This document shows, one piece after another, positions 1-9,600 of a stretch of DNA of 12,935 nucleotides (within the stretch, counting starts at the first letter, position 1; each line of letters opens with the position of its first letter). The notes under the pieces were generated by a model that was not told where the DNA came from, did no database searches, and worked only from the letters and a program-made list of their open reading frames with translations. Location of the stretch: contig JAJOHG010000585.1 in assembly GCA_021029095.1 (NCBI GenBank), forward strand, positions 1 to 12,935, given 5' to 3'. Source of the DNA: Phellopilus nigrolimitatus (lineage: Eukaryota > Basidiomycota > Agaricomycetes > Hymenochaetales > Hymenochaetaceae). The translations under genes were made by a program, and so were the position numbers.

Positions 1-546
1 ACATGCCAATAAGGAGATCCCCTTTACATCGCCAAGTACGTAAATGAGACCAACGCCAAAACCGATGGCGATGAGGCTGCTGAGGAGAGATATTATCCCA
101 AGAGAGAATGAGGCCCGCGAGAGTGGGAGATCCGCGAAGACTATCGATGAAACAGCACTTATGGTAGGACGTGCACTTTATGATTAACTAGAAAACCAAA
201 TTATACTCGTAGATGCACGTACCCCATGATCAAACCGCACTGGAGGATATAATTTAAAAAAAAATTGAAAACACATTAGGCTTTCGTGAAAAGTCCAGCA
301 ATAACCAAAGAGTAAACGAACGATGACATTCAAATTGGACCATCTTCGCATAAGGCTGTCTCGGAATCGTTCCCATGCTTTCGAGTCCCTTTTTCTTCGA
401 AGATAGAGCATCTGCTCATAAGGGGTCACCCATCCAAGGACCACTCGCAACATGAGAATAGGCCGGGCTATGTTCTCGTCGCCTGGTATGTCGTTACTAT
501 CTGATGATTCAGTAACGTGTTGATCGGTTTGCTGTTGGGAATTCAT
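1..546 (-). CDS. Multi-span membrane protein of unknown function, paralogue A (3' end outside window)
   Basis: Three exons are readable on the minus strand: 546-322 (75 codons, start MNSQQQTDQH), a 17-nt microexon 239-223, and 157-1, which continues off the window. Introns are 321-240 (GTTCGT...CCAG, 82 nt) and 222-158 (GTACGT...AAG, 65 nt, with a TTAAT branch-like site). Phases agree and no stop interrupts the 52 codons of the last exon. The first exon is hydrophilic, ending in a basic, Trp-containing stretch (KAWERFRDSLMRRWSNLNVI). Two hydrophobic segments follow: ICGLIMGAVSSIVFA and LGIISLLSSLIAIGFGVGLIY. The exon plan, microexon and order of hydrophobic segments match the gene at 2158-3334, so I infer one paralogous family of integral membrane proteins. 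I recall similar uncharacterised proteins in basidiomycetes but cannot name a function. An in-frame ATG at 642 would add 32 residues; 546 is preferred because the resulting N-terminus is close in length to paralogue B. Confidence 0.72.
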
Positions 547-1050
547 TTTAGAGACAATTTGAATATTGCAGAAGAATGTAAGAAGAGGACGACTCCTCAG
601 TGAAGTTAAGTGAGGAGTCTGTGAAACAGTCAAGGAGGTCAATGCAGTGAACTTCTGTTCGTGGTGCCTTATACATCACATCCTCCTCTCTACGGCGCGA
701 ACTCAAACCCGGCGCCAATCTTAGTCGGCGTCGGAATGCGGAGGACTCACTGAAACCGAGCACCACTATTATCATCAGCGTGACTTGGCAAGGGAACGGC
801 ACGGTACTCATACTTCTCGTATTTTACGTGCTTACTTACCTGGTTTTCTCAAGGACGGAGCAGCTCGATGTATGCGCGATGTTTATATCAACAAATTTGA
901 AGATGAGACGATCCCGGACGGCAGGTAGTCAAGCTAGTGGAGAGTGAGTTCGCATCCAGTACGAAACGAGCTAGTGAGCACCAAAGCAATGATTTAATGT
1001 AATAGATAGGCGTTTATTTGATTCTCGACTCGCCTAACGATACACAGCCA
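547..1050. promoter_or_regulatory. Divergent intergenic region between two plus/minus genes
   Basis: About 500 bp separate the minus-strand membrane gene from the plus-strand reading frame at 1051, so both promoters should lie here. On the minus strand there is a strong donor (GTAAGT, starting at 839) after CCAG. A pyrimidine-rich TTTCAG acceptor ends at 750, giving a possible 90-nt 5'UTR intron for the minus-strand gene. Minus-strand frames here are open for stretches (for example 811-548) but look like chance. No clear TATA box was found. Confidence 0.4.
591..619. repeat. Perfect 9-bp inverted repeat (hairpin)
   Basis: GACTCCTCA at 591-599 is the exact reverse complement of TGAGGAGTC at 611-619, with an 11-nt loop. 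It lies 45 bp upstream of the ATG of the minus-strand membrane gene, so it would sit in that gene's 5' leader or core promoter. It could be an RNA hairpin in the leader or a dyad binding site. There is no T-run to suggest termination. Chance is possible. Confidence 0.5.
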
Positions 1051-1266
1051 ATGGTGCGTTCGGTCATGAAAAATACCTCCGAAATGTTTAGAGATCGTTT
1101 CAACAGATTCAAATCGAATTCAAGTGTTTCAAAGGCGTCTAGAGAGCAAAAGCGGGAGTTTTATGAGGTCTCAATGAAGGACAAGGGAAAAGAAAATATT
1201 GACCCTGTGCAGGGTAAGCGGGTATGCTATCTTCCCACGCCACCACCAGGAACGAGGTCGTTTAGC
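1051..1266 (+). CDS. 5' part of a small reading frame interrupted by a hAT insertion
   Basis: ATG at 1051 opens a 72-codon frame (MVRSVMKNTSEMFRDRFNRF...) rich in Ser, Lys and Arg, with a KGKENIDP stretch and a Pro run before the break. An in-frame TAG at 1003 closes it upstream. The frame meets the hAT element at 1267/1268. Past the element, from 2025, the same frame goes on (FSASLLVLIGDVEEVDLSGLN...) to a TAG at 2115-2117, so the pre-insertion frame would encode 100 residues. Alternatively a weak GTGATT donor at 2094 and an AAG acceptor ending at 2163, behind a T12 tract, would join it in phase 0 to the membrane gene starting at 2158, making this that gene's N-terminus. I recognise no domain. 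Whether it is expressed cannot be decided here. Confidence 0.4.
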
Positions 1267-1267
1267 G
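1260..1267. repeat. Left 8-bp target-site duplication of hAT element
   Basis: GTTTAGCG here is repeated exactly at 2024-2031, immediately outside the inverted repeats. An 8-bp target duplication is diagnostic of the hAT superfamily, and its perfect state suggests a fairly recent insertion. Confidence 0.93.
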
Positions 1268-1282
1268 TAGGGACTAGCACGG
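1268..1282 (+). repeat. Left terminal inverted repeat of hAT element
   Basis: This 15-bp repeat is identical to the reverse complement of 2009-2023. Similarity falls off after the fifteenth base, although both ends then run into CATCCG-type subterminal motifs. Confidence 0.92.
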
Positions 1283-1370
1283 ATACCATCCGTGCAAATC
1301 CGTATCCGTACCACGGATAGAGTTATCCGCGGATGGGTATCTGCGGATACGCAGATCATCCGCGGATGCT
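1280..1370. repeat. Left subterminal repeat cluster
   Basis: This stretch carries repeated ATCCGT, CCACGGAT, ATCCGCGGAT and TCTGCGGATAC words in both orientations. Such clusters next to hAT termini are known transposase-binding regions (Ac/Ds type), and I infer the same role here. Confidence 0.7.
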
Positions 1371-1611
1371 TACAAATCTGCCGGATATTTTGATCGCCCG
1401 CGTCATCTAGTCTTTGTCGCGGCCGCTCGACGAAGAACCCACGAGAGCGTGGTCGATACTTGTCGTTGAGCAATAAATGATGCCTTGAAATGTTTTTGAT
1501 CGATGCTTTACTGGTTGGTGGTGTGAAGCTTCGGGTGGGTCCAGTCATTATTTACAGTTTGTACAGATATCATTATAAAACATTAAAATAAGATCATTGT
1601 TATCATCCATT

Positions 1612-1900
1612 TCAAGACGGATTATGCGGAATCTTCTCCTCCAATATATCAATAGCATCATCCACAGCTGGGAATAGAGGTGTTCCATCCCAGGAGCCAA
1701 CGGCCATTCGAGCCTTGAAAGATTGAGAAGATATGTTATGTTGCATAAAGTTGATTTCACGGCGGCCCTTGGAGAATGCACGCTCGGCATCCACAGACGA
1801 CACTGATTTTCTTGATCAGTATTCATATACATGTAATCATGATGCCGAAGCACTTACCGGGTGCAGAGCAGTAGTCCGATCTCATCCGAAGTAGCGACAT
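1612..1900 (-). pseudogene. hAT transposase remnant: last two exon pieces, C-terminal dimerisation domain
   Basis: On the minus strand a partial exon (from about 1900 to 1858) reads ...MSLLRMRSDYCSAP. A 55-nt intron follows at 1857-1803 (GTAAGT...TCAG). The last exon at 1802-1612 begins VSSVDAERAFSKGRR and goes on through MAVGSWDGTPLFP to a TGA stop at 1614-1612. The P-x-SS-V-x-x-ERAFS motif and a GSW motif further on are the hallmarks of the hAT family dimerisation region. The upstream exons, including the catalytic core and any zinc finger, are absent and no start codon in a sensible context remains, so this is a deletion remnant. The splice sites look intact, which fits a young derivative of an active parent. 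Confidence 0.85.
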
Positions 1901-1910
1901 GCCACGCAAA

Positions 1911-2000
1911 CTATCCGTGGTATCCGTGTATCCGTGGGAACTTATCCACGGATATTGTCTATCCGTGGGAATGTCTATCCGTGGATACGGATGGCGGATG
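1911..2000. repeat. Right subterminal repeat cluster
   Basis: At least six near-copies of TATCCGTGG, one of them inverted (TTATCCACGG), are packed in 90 bp, with short spacers such as GAATGTC. They mirror the left cluster at 1280-1370 and are the probable binding sites for the cognate hAT transposase. Confidence 0.75.
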
Positions 2001-2008
2001 AAGCCTTA

Positions 2009-2023
2009 CCGTGCTAGTCCCTA
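2009..2023 (-). repeat. Right terminal inverted repeat of hAT element
   Basis: This is the exact 15-bp reverse complement of 1268-1282. Just inside and overlapping it, CTTAC at 2005-2009 resembles a fungal branch-point site. Confidence 0.92.
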
Positions 2024-2031
2024 GTTTAGCG
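2024..2031. repeat. Right 8-bp target-site duplication
   Basis: GTTTAGCG is identical to 1260-1267. Because this copy begins with G after the element's terminal CCCTA, the junction reads CCCTAG, a usable splice acceptor. Confidence 0.93.
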
Positions 2032-2139
2032 CCTCTTTGCTGGTGTTGATCGGAGATGTGGAAGAAGTGGATTTAAGCGGCCTGAACTCTACGGTGATTA
2101 GGATATATACTTCATAGGATTCGTCAATTTACAACTGCG

Positions 2140-2151
2140 TTTTTTTTTTTT
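2140..2151 (+). other. T12 tract just upstream of the paralogue B ATG
   Basis: Twelve consecutive T residues are followed by GCTGCC and the ATG at 2158. The tract could be a promoter poly(dT) element, or the pyrimidine tract of an intron ending in AAG at 2163, in which case the ATG at 2158 would not be the start. Confidence 0.4.
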
Positions 2152-2157
2152 GCTGCC

Positions 2158-3334
2158 ATGAAGATACCAATTTGGTCTAATCTGCCCAAGGATGGCCAGC
2201 GAGCTAATGATGCTTCCCATTTGGAGTCAGCGTCTCGCCCGTCGACGCGTAGAACGAAGTCTTTCAACTTGACCAGGATTCCCAAGCTACTCATGCTTGG
2301 CTACCCCTCAGAGGAGTCCCAAAGAAGGTGAGTGGGATGTTATCTTTCTTCTTCTGGAGTTTCGCTCAGGTCTATTCATTTGACTAGATATGAGTTAGAA
2401 AGCGACTGGTCGCGCTTGTACACTATCTTAATGTTCAAGATTGAAAATATTGGCATAGTCGTGAGTCCCACATGCGAAAGCACGAATAGTACTTTACTGA
2501 CCATCACTCAGTCAGGTCTCTTGCTAGCGTAAGCAGTGCACTTGAATAATAACCATCTTCCTGACTTCTGACCCTTTCTATCTCTTTTTAGCTCAAGCTG
2601 TAACTTACTAATCGCTGGTGACCTTCGCCGCATGACTCATGCTTCGGTCTCTGCATCAATGTACGGAAGTATTTTGTCGATCGTATTCGGCCTCCTGTGC
2701 AGAATAAACATAACGCCGGGTCGTCTTCAAGTGAGTGTTTGTTATTCATTGCGGAATATACGTATGTTCCTGTGTTTATCTTCGGCTCAAGTTTCTTGTT
2801 GGTCGAACTCGCCTCTTTTATTACCTCTACGCGACACCATCCCTTTGGGGAGGCGGAGCTGCACTTGCCTTCTTTGTTGCGATATGCTCGTTCACATGGC
2901 TCGAGGAAAGCACTGCAAAATACGGTTGGGAAGCGAAGGTTAGTGCGGTCGTCCTCAGTGCTGCACTTATCGGCAATGCTGTAGCTTGCTTTGTCCTCGG
3001 AGCCCGCGTCATGGCGCTTCCTGGCCAAAACTCTCCGGATGAAAACAGTGGCAAGGTTGATGGATCATGGGAGGAAAAGAACACAATGGCTATCACACAT
3101 CTCGAAGAGAGGCAGGAACGCATGCTAGCTGAGGATAAGTCGTTCGGCGTATCAGATTGGAGCGCGAATCTGACGTCGCCTTTCGGCGCATTGTCAAACC
3201 TGGTTTCGAGCGACACAACTACATCATTACACCATGGGCCATCTAGATCTGCTACGTTTGACTCTTCAGCTAGCGTGGCAAGTCCACGCCGTGCTCATGT
3301 TCGAGTGCCCTCACGGCGGGAAACAGCTTGGTAA
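2158..3334 (+). CDS. Four-span membrane protein of unknown function, paralogue B
   Basis: Five exons fit in phase: 2158-2327, 2388-2460, 2512-2528 (17-nt microexon), 2592-2730 and 2792-3334. Introns are 60, 51, 63 and 61 nt with GTGAGT or GTAAGC donors and AG acceptors. The product is 313 residues. About 76 residues of polar, basic N-terminus come first. Four hydrophobic segments follow: about 78-98 (GIVSGLLLASSSCNLLIAG), 107-126 (SMYGSILSIVFGLLCRI), 151-169 (LWGGGAALAFFVAICSFTW) and 183-209 (VSAVVLSAALIGNAVACFVL). The tail is a hydrophilic, Ser-rich region of about 100 residues, probably cytosolic. The third and fourth exons align in plan with the minus-strand gene at 1-546, so the two are paralogues. 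An alternative acceptor at 2369 for the first intron would add six residues in frame. The true start may lie further upstream, through the frame at 1051. No function is assigned. Confidence 0.72.
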
Positions 3335-3651
3335 CGCTCCAATCTCCTTCCTCCATAGTAGAAGAAAACAATATATGACCCGAGTGACTATATGTAAACT
3401 GTGGTACTTTCTGTGAAAGATTTTGTGTACACGTAGTGCTTTGCAATGTGTAGGCGACGCGAGTCTAGTGCTTTGATTTTGTTGATAATTACCAAAAAAG
3501 GCGCTGTTTTTGTTTTCGCCAAAATTGGTGACCATCTTCGTTCAAAACTCTTCCATTCGACCACCAGACGAATCTTTGCTAGAGTTTTCCTTCAATCTGG
3601 CTCTACTGAACATATAACTATCGTTGTTGCTTTTGGATACGTGCTCTGTGG
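3335..3651. promoter_or_regulatory. Intergenic region: 3' end of membrane gene and tel1 promoter
   Basis: These 317 bp must hold the membrane gene's terminator/polyadenylation region and the tel1 promoter, as both genes read to the right. An AT-rich CATATAACTA lies at 3610-3619, about 35 bp before the tel1 ATG. GGCGACGCGAG near 3453-3463 resembles, but does not match, the ACGCGT cell-cycle box. No other structure was found, and the open frame at 3446-3655 looks like chance. Confidence 0.4.
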
Positions 3652-6600
3652 ATGAGCAGCTTGAATTTAAAGACAGTCCTTGCTTTACTCAAATCCGACA
3701 AATCAAAGGACAGACAGCAAGGAATCACCACCCTACGGGACGTCTTCAGTCGGGACTCTAGGATTGAGAAACTTGATGAGGATGGAGATGGTCGGGTGTG
3801 GTTGGTGGTCTTTCAGGCACTGTTCGCCGCGGTGTTGAACGAACGGGCCTCTGTTGTCAAGAAAGGGAATGCCGTAGCGGCAGCGGAGAGGAGGTTAAAG
3901 GACACCGCGTCCACACTCAGGTGGCTAGTGGAGGTAAGCGTGAGGCAATGGGCTACGAAGGTTTCTAAACCGCTCGTGAATCATCTACTTCAAACGATGG
4001 TGAGCGGTAGAAGTCTCTTCACGCCCGTCGCTCTGGACTACGTCAAGGCTCTCAGAGTTATTTGCTCTTATGCTCCGCACCTCAACTATATCATGACAGA
4101 GGAAAGCCAATGGATTAGGATTTTGTCCCTGAGTTTCGCTGTCGTGCTCGGTGATGACCTGAAGATGGATCTGGAGGTCGAGTCGGAAGGGATGTCGGAG
4201 GCTGAGGTGAGTTCTGCACTCTCCGCAGAGGAGATGATGCCATCACGAAAACGGAAGAAACACGATGTATCCGGGCGAAAGTCGTCGAAGCATCTACCTC
4301 CTCGTACTGCATCTCCAGAGCAAATCGAATTTGTTGCACTCATTGCTATACTCCTGCGATCGCCGCGCGTGAGACTTATGTCACCAGAGCATCCTCGTCT
4401 GCCTGGCGCTGTCCTGGAAAGATTATACCGGTTCTTCAAACTCTTCCCAGTTGAGACGTCAGCCCATCTTGACGCCATCGTCGCCGTTGAAGCCGCTCTC
4501 AACTCGATCGCTCTTAACGCACGCAATGAAGTGTCCGAGTTCGGTGTGAAAATATGGGACCATCTACTGCTCCTTTGGTCCACAAAGAGCCGACAGATGA
4601 AGGAAGGCGTTCTCATTGCTTTAAAGATGCTCTTTCCATACGTCAAGCATGCCGAGGCTGATTTCGACCGCGTGGACGGCGTGGGCAAATTAGTACGGCA
4701 CCTTCAGACTGATCACGAAACACGGTGGGGCTTCGATGAGCTCAGTCTTGATGCGCTCAGGTTGGAGATCGTGACCGATCAAGCCGACGAGCCTTTCATT
4801 GCGCGTACGTTTAGGGCTGGGTTCAATTTCTCTGCAGGACAGGCGACAGCGTGGGTTGTACTGGAATTGTTAGCAGACGCTATGAAGGAGGTGCGCGGTG
4901 ACTTCATTCTCTCAATGTTGCACGCACACTCAGTACTACGTAGCTTTATTTGTTATCCGAATCGAATCATTCTTTAGCTCCTGGCCCAAGTCGGTCGGAA
5001 GGCAAGCGTATGAGACTGGAAAATCCCATAAAGTCGATGTTGCAATCTATGCAGAATCCTCGACTCCGTGGAAAGGCCTTCTACCTACAAAGTCTTCTAT
5101 TTATAATTGATCGACACTGGTCGGTCCTGCACTCGGAAGTGCAGCTCGAAATGATCAACGCTCTCCATCAATTGATCACCGCAGACGATGCGAACGTCCA
5201 GTCTTGGGTGTTTTGCTGTTTCGCAGCCATCGCATATGCGGATTGCTTGCTACGATCACCGTCGCTTGACTCTGTCCATTGGGATGGGATCTGGAGCCAT
5301 ACGATGCGTCGTACAAACGCACCAGTCATCAGTCGGGCTGCCTGTCATGCTGCAAACGCCCTTCTTCTCTGCGAAAAGTTGCCTGTCACCCGGATTCTTG
5401 CCGAGATAGAGGCAATGACGCAGGATATCAACGTACAAGGCCCTGCAGCGCCTTATGATTCGGTATGCGCATTTTTGACGCGTTGCGTGAAAGTTGCCAG
5501 CCAAGATGCGAGGTTATATCGTATGCGCTTAGATGATAAAGTGCTCAGTTGGTTGATGGAGAATTGGAACGTTCTGAACGGTGTTTCAAGGTCTGCGACA
5601 GCTTTGGCTAGTCTGCGGATGGAACAACACACTGTGCGGGATTTACTCGCCCTCCTGGAAAGTGCGTGCGGCCTGTCCGAATCTGGTCAGCTACTCTGTT
5701 CCATCCAGCTTCCGCAGCATCCAGTCGTTGATCTGCTTCAGAGTGAGATGGACACTGAAATCATCAGAGGATTTCTTCTCGATGCTTGTTTTCCAGTTTC
5801 ACAACGCACGTTACAGTCAAATGGATCGCCGAAGGGTCTGTCTACGATTCAGTCGGCAGACCTAGCACAGCCGGATGCTAGAGTGCGCAAGGCGTCTGCA
5901 TTTCTCCTCAAGACTCTTGAAACTGTTCTTCCCAGCTGGGAAAATCCCGTAGAAAATGTACTCCGTCCACCAGTGGAGAGCGTTCGCCGCGCTTTAGATC
6001 TCGCTGTGTTAGCCATCTGCTTCGAGTCTTCGCTAGTTGTGAATAGGATTCGTAACAATCGTCGAACACTTCTTGCTGCCTGCAAAATCATCACAGTACT
6101 AACTCCTTTCCTGCTCAACTCAGGATGGTCGACGGAAGAATTGGCTATCCTTCTCTCCAGCTTTACTCCTTTGACATCTGACTTCATCGAAGATGGTTCC
6201 TCTTCTGACAAATGGGAGGCGTTTGTCGTTCCCGGAAAAGCCACGGGAGTCAAATCCAAATCATTGGAGCGTTGGACGAGTAAGACTCTCAACAAGTCCC
6301 GCAGAGACTCGAAGAAATGCCTTCAAAGCACCATATGGCAAAGTGCTGATGTCAGTTCCACTAATTCTCATCGTTATCTCGAACTTACCTCGTTCACTGC
6401 AGGTTCAAGACGCTCTTGCGGCCGTTCTGGATAGCTTAAAACGGACGTTGAGAATGCTCTTGGTGAGGCAACGACAAACTTTAGACAAGCATCCGTCGCC
6501 TCTCGTGGATGACGACAAGGACGACTTTGGGCCCATACGAACAACGAATACACCTACTGCTGACATAAGCCGCACGTTAGATGACAGGAGCGCCTTCAGA

Positions 6601-9600
6601 AGGGTTGTAGGCATATGCGTCAATATCATCGCACTGGCGCCAGTCCTGAAGTCGCCGGAAGGCGAAGAAAGCAGAGATAGATCGCTGATAGACCTCGTTT
6701 GCGATTGTAGCGATGACGATAATTTCCAAGCTGTTTTGGAGCCCTTTCTCTGGCATGTCCAGCAACACAATGTTCATCTGACGCTGTCGAGTCTTGACCG
6801 ACTTCTAGAACGTATCGAACGTCCTCTAGTGGCTTATCAATATTCTCGATCCGATGCGCTGCATATTTCTGCCATACATCTTTTAGATGCTACATCCCAT
6901 GTTTGGCTTCAAAAGTCGACTTCCTCGTTAGCAGTCGTAACAGCCGATAAGGTCAGAGCTCTCGGTCAATGGTTAGCTACTAATTTGAAGGAGGGGCGAT
7001 TGCTTTGTTGGCGCACCCGAGATGCACTTGCTCGATTTTATGATCATTATCTGTCTCTTGATCCTTCACAAGGTTTTTTGGCAACGCCAACTGAAAACAT
7101 GGCGGAAGAAAAGCGGACACCCATCCCACCTGATGCACTCCTTCCAATATTTTCCAAGGACGAGGACATACGAGTGCGCTTCACTGCTGCTCTGTGTTCT
7201 GCTCGCCTTTTCTCCTCTGCGTACATCAGCGACAAAGACCCTTTGGATGTTTATACGGATATACGAGGCCAACTATGTCTCGCGCTTTCCAAGTATGTTC
7301 ACTTTTCTTGTTTATCTTCTCAAAACTAACTTGGTGTGTAGTTACGAGCATATGCTGACAAGGCTCCTCTGCCTCACAAACATCATAATTTCGAGTTCAG
7401 CTGTCAGGCGTGGCCCATATTGGCATCTTCTGGAGACGTGCCTCTATTCTCAATCCTACATCGACCACATTGAAAATTTGCTCAACACTGCCGCTGAGAG
7501 AATGGGGTTCGAGCACCTCTCGGAGTTGTTTGAGGCGTATGCTTCGCAGATAGCATATTCAGTCCGCCGATCATCGCAGGACTTTTTTCAGATTTCGCCC
7601 CATTTATTAGGCTACCGAGATCTAGAAGAATGTGCCGAAGCGACGTTTGAAGCTTTTTCTCCTACGAATTTGCTCGCAACTGCACAGGATGCGGAAGATT
7701 TTGCTCATGGTCAAGGGCCATTCGCACATCACTGCGTGATGGTTAATAAGAAGCCAGTGGATGGTCTTCTCAGATGCTTCGCTGACATAGCCGGTTATTT
7801 TATAACCTTCTGGTTAGGTGACACGCATATGCCAGGTCATGAATCTATGGATACCGGTGCAGGAAACATCAGTGTGGACACTTCTGGCCTATCTGCGGAC
7901 TTGCATGCAAGATTCATAGGTCTTGGATCGCCCGAGTTCGTTCAGAATCTAATCGAGCAAAACGTCGACGGGATAGTCTGTGCTATATTAAGAACGGGCA
8001 GCGATTTGGATTACCACAGGGAAGGTCCCATCGTAAAAGCGCTTGAAAGACTGGACAAATCCGAGCGATCGGTCCGCGCGTTCCGTGCGTTGATGCAGTT
8101 TCGTGGCCAGAGTGAATTTGAGATGCACTCTCCTAATTTGCCTGCCTATGGTACATCTACTGTGCTCATGGCCCTCTACTGGCTGATAGGTCAGGTGAGC
8201 ACAACAAGCTCCCCTGCGACAACGTATCACGTCCTGCAGTATTTTTTTGCGAACATCTCTCGCTGTCCACTCATCAACGAGCAGTTACGCCTCCTTACCT
8301 GCTTGTGCATATGGATTTCTCTTGTCTATTCGCATTTTAAAAACTCTACCCTATTGAGAGTCTTGATGAGTGGGGCAGCAGCATTACTCGATCAACTTGA
8401 TTTGACGGCAATCGCTCAAGGCATGCTGGAGTGGGCCTTCATTCACCTGCGCGATACTCAATGTGATACTCCCTATATCGTTGGAATCCTGATCAGGATT
8501 TGCACTATTTCCAAATCATTCGTTTGTTCAGACGATGAAATCACAAAAAGCACGGGAGTCCGATTGAAGAAGTGGCTCGAATCTCAGATTTTGCTTTTAG
8601 GAGAGGTCGCTTCGCTCCGTAAGCGCATCGCTGTCGCCCTTGCAGCATGGCCGGATGAGCTCGGGGACTATCTTTCGGGCATGAAAGGCGAGCTCAGCTG
8701 CGAGGAGGTGTCAAATATCTTGGACGATCCGTATCTTTCCTCCCATAAATTCAAAGTGGCCCGTCGTCTCTCTGCTTTTGCCTCGGAATTGAATTATGAA
8801 GAAGAATTTGCAAAGCACGATTTCTGGAGACTCAAGGACTCCATACCGAAATCTAGTATGCTTGACGAAGAAGTCGACGCTTTTACTGCACTCCTCATTG
8901 CCAATTCTGGTCACATCCGTAGCCAGGTCGTGGACCAATTTTATGGAAGAAGCATCGGCAGCCGTTACTTAAAGCTCACCATGCAGAGGGACGACAAGAT
9001 GAGAAAAAATCACAACGCTTCAATAAAGAGGCCTATCGTCAATGCACTCTTAGATATGCTAACAGAGCAATCGGCCGAAGTTATCCATGTGGCATATCGC
9101 ACACTTCGTTTGCTCGCAGGAATTGAGTCTCTCGATTCATTAGATTACGGAAATTGGCCATCCGAATATCGTGATGATGTTTCATTCCTGAGTTTTTGTC
9201 CGACTAGGAGGGAGGGCGGCTCACAGGAATCCCTCTCCGATCTCCTTCAACCCAGCCTTTTCGACGCAGCTTCAAACTTTTCAAACTGGATATCTGAAAT
9301 GACGGTGTTCTCGCCGGCGTTCTTTCGGCTCGAGACTCCTTTTATGGTCCGCTATTCGATGTGCTACAGAACAATGCACATTTTGCTGAGGATATGTTTC
9401 CCGTGCTCGTACACACATTACTCCGGAACGACACCGCTGGATCTGAGTCTCGTACGATTCTTTCCGAATATTTTTCGAAGCTTTTACTCCAAGACGAGAT
9501 TGACGTTCGGTGCATCGCTCTGTGGTAAATCTAATACTCCATTTGAGGCAGTTCGATCCCATAAACCAACAGGATGTTCTTGCTTACAATCGATGGCTCG

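Larger units (their letters stand above)
1268..2023 (-). mobile_element. Non-autonomous hAT transposon (756 bp, internally deleted)
   Basis: The element has perfect 15-bp terminal inverted repeats (TAGGGACTAGCACGG at 1268-1282 and its reverse complement at 2009-2023), an exact 8-bp target duplication, and subterminal arrays of ATCCGTGG/ATCCGCGG-type repeats near both ends. Its transposase remnant lies on the minus strand and encodes only the hAT C-terminal dimerisation segment. Most of the transposase, including the catalytic RNase H-like core, is missing, so the element cannot move itself. It could move only with a transposase supplied by a full-length relative. The deletion junction probably lies near 1890-1910, where coding sequence meets the right subterminal repeats. 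The span 1371-1611 holds no recognisable gene and is presumably the element's own 3' non-coding part. Confidence 0.93.

Noticed and set aside
548..811. 87-codon minus-strand frame in the divergent region
   Set aside because: It has low complexity and no family resemblance, and lies in the expected leader of the minus-strand gene, where a 5'UTR intron is more likely.
1214..1249. Possible intron GTAAGC...CCAG in the interrupted frame
   Set aside because: At 36 nt it is shorter than any other intron here, and the reading frame is open without splicing.
1171..1548. Minus-strand frame spanning the left end of the hAT element
   Set aside because: It crosses the boundary between host sequence and transposon, so it cannot be a conserved gene; its composition comes from the subterminal repeats.
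2588..3028. 146-codon minus-strand frame opposite the membrane gene
   Set aside because: The plus strand gives a consistent five-exon membrane protein here; the minus frame is a shadow.
3446..3655. 69-codon plus-strand frame upstream of tel1
   Set aside because: It overlaps the tel1 start by a few bases in another frame, lacks features, and lies in the promoter region.
4086..4688. 200-codon open frame on the minus strand inside tel1
   Set aside because: It is antisense to a clearly Tel1-like exon, shows no recognisable domain, and is explained by codon bias of the sense strand.
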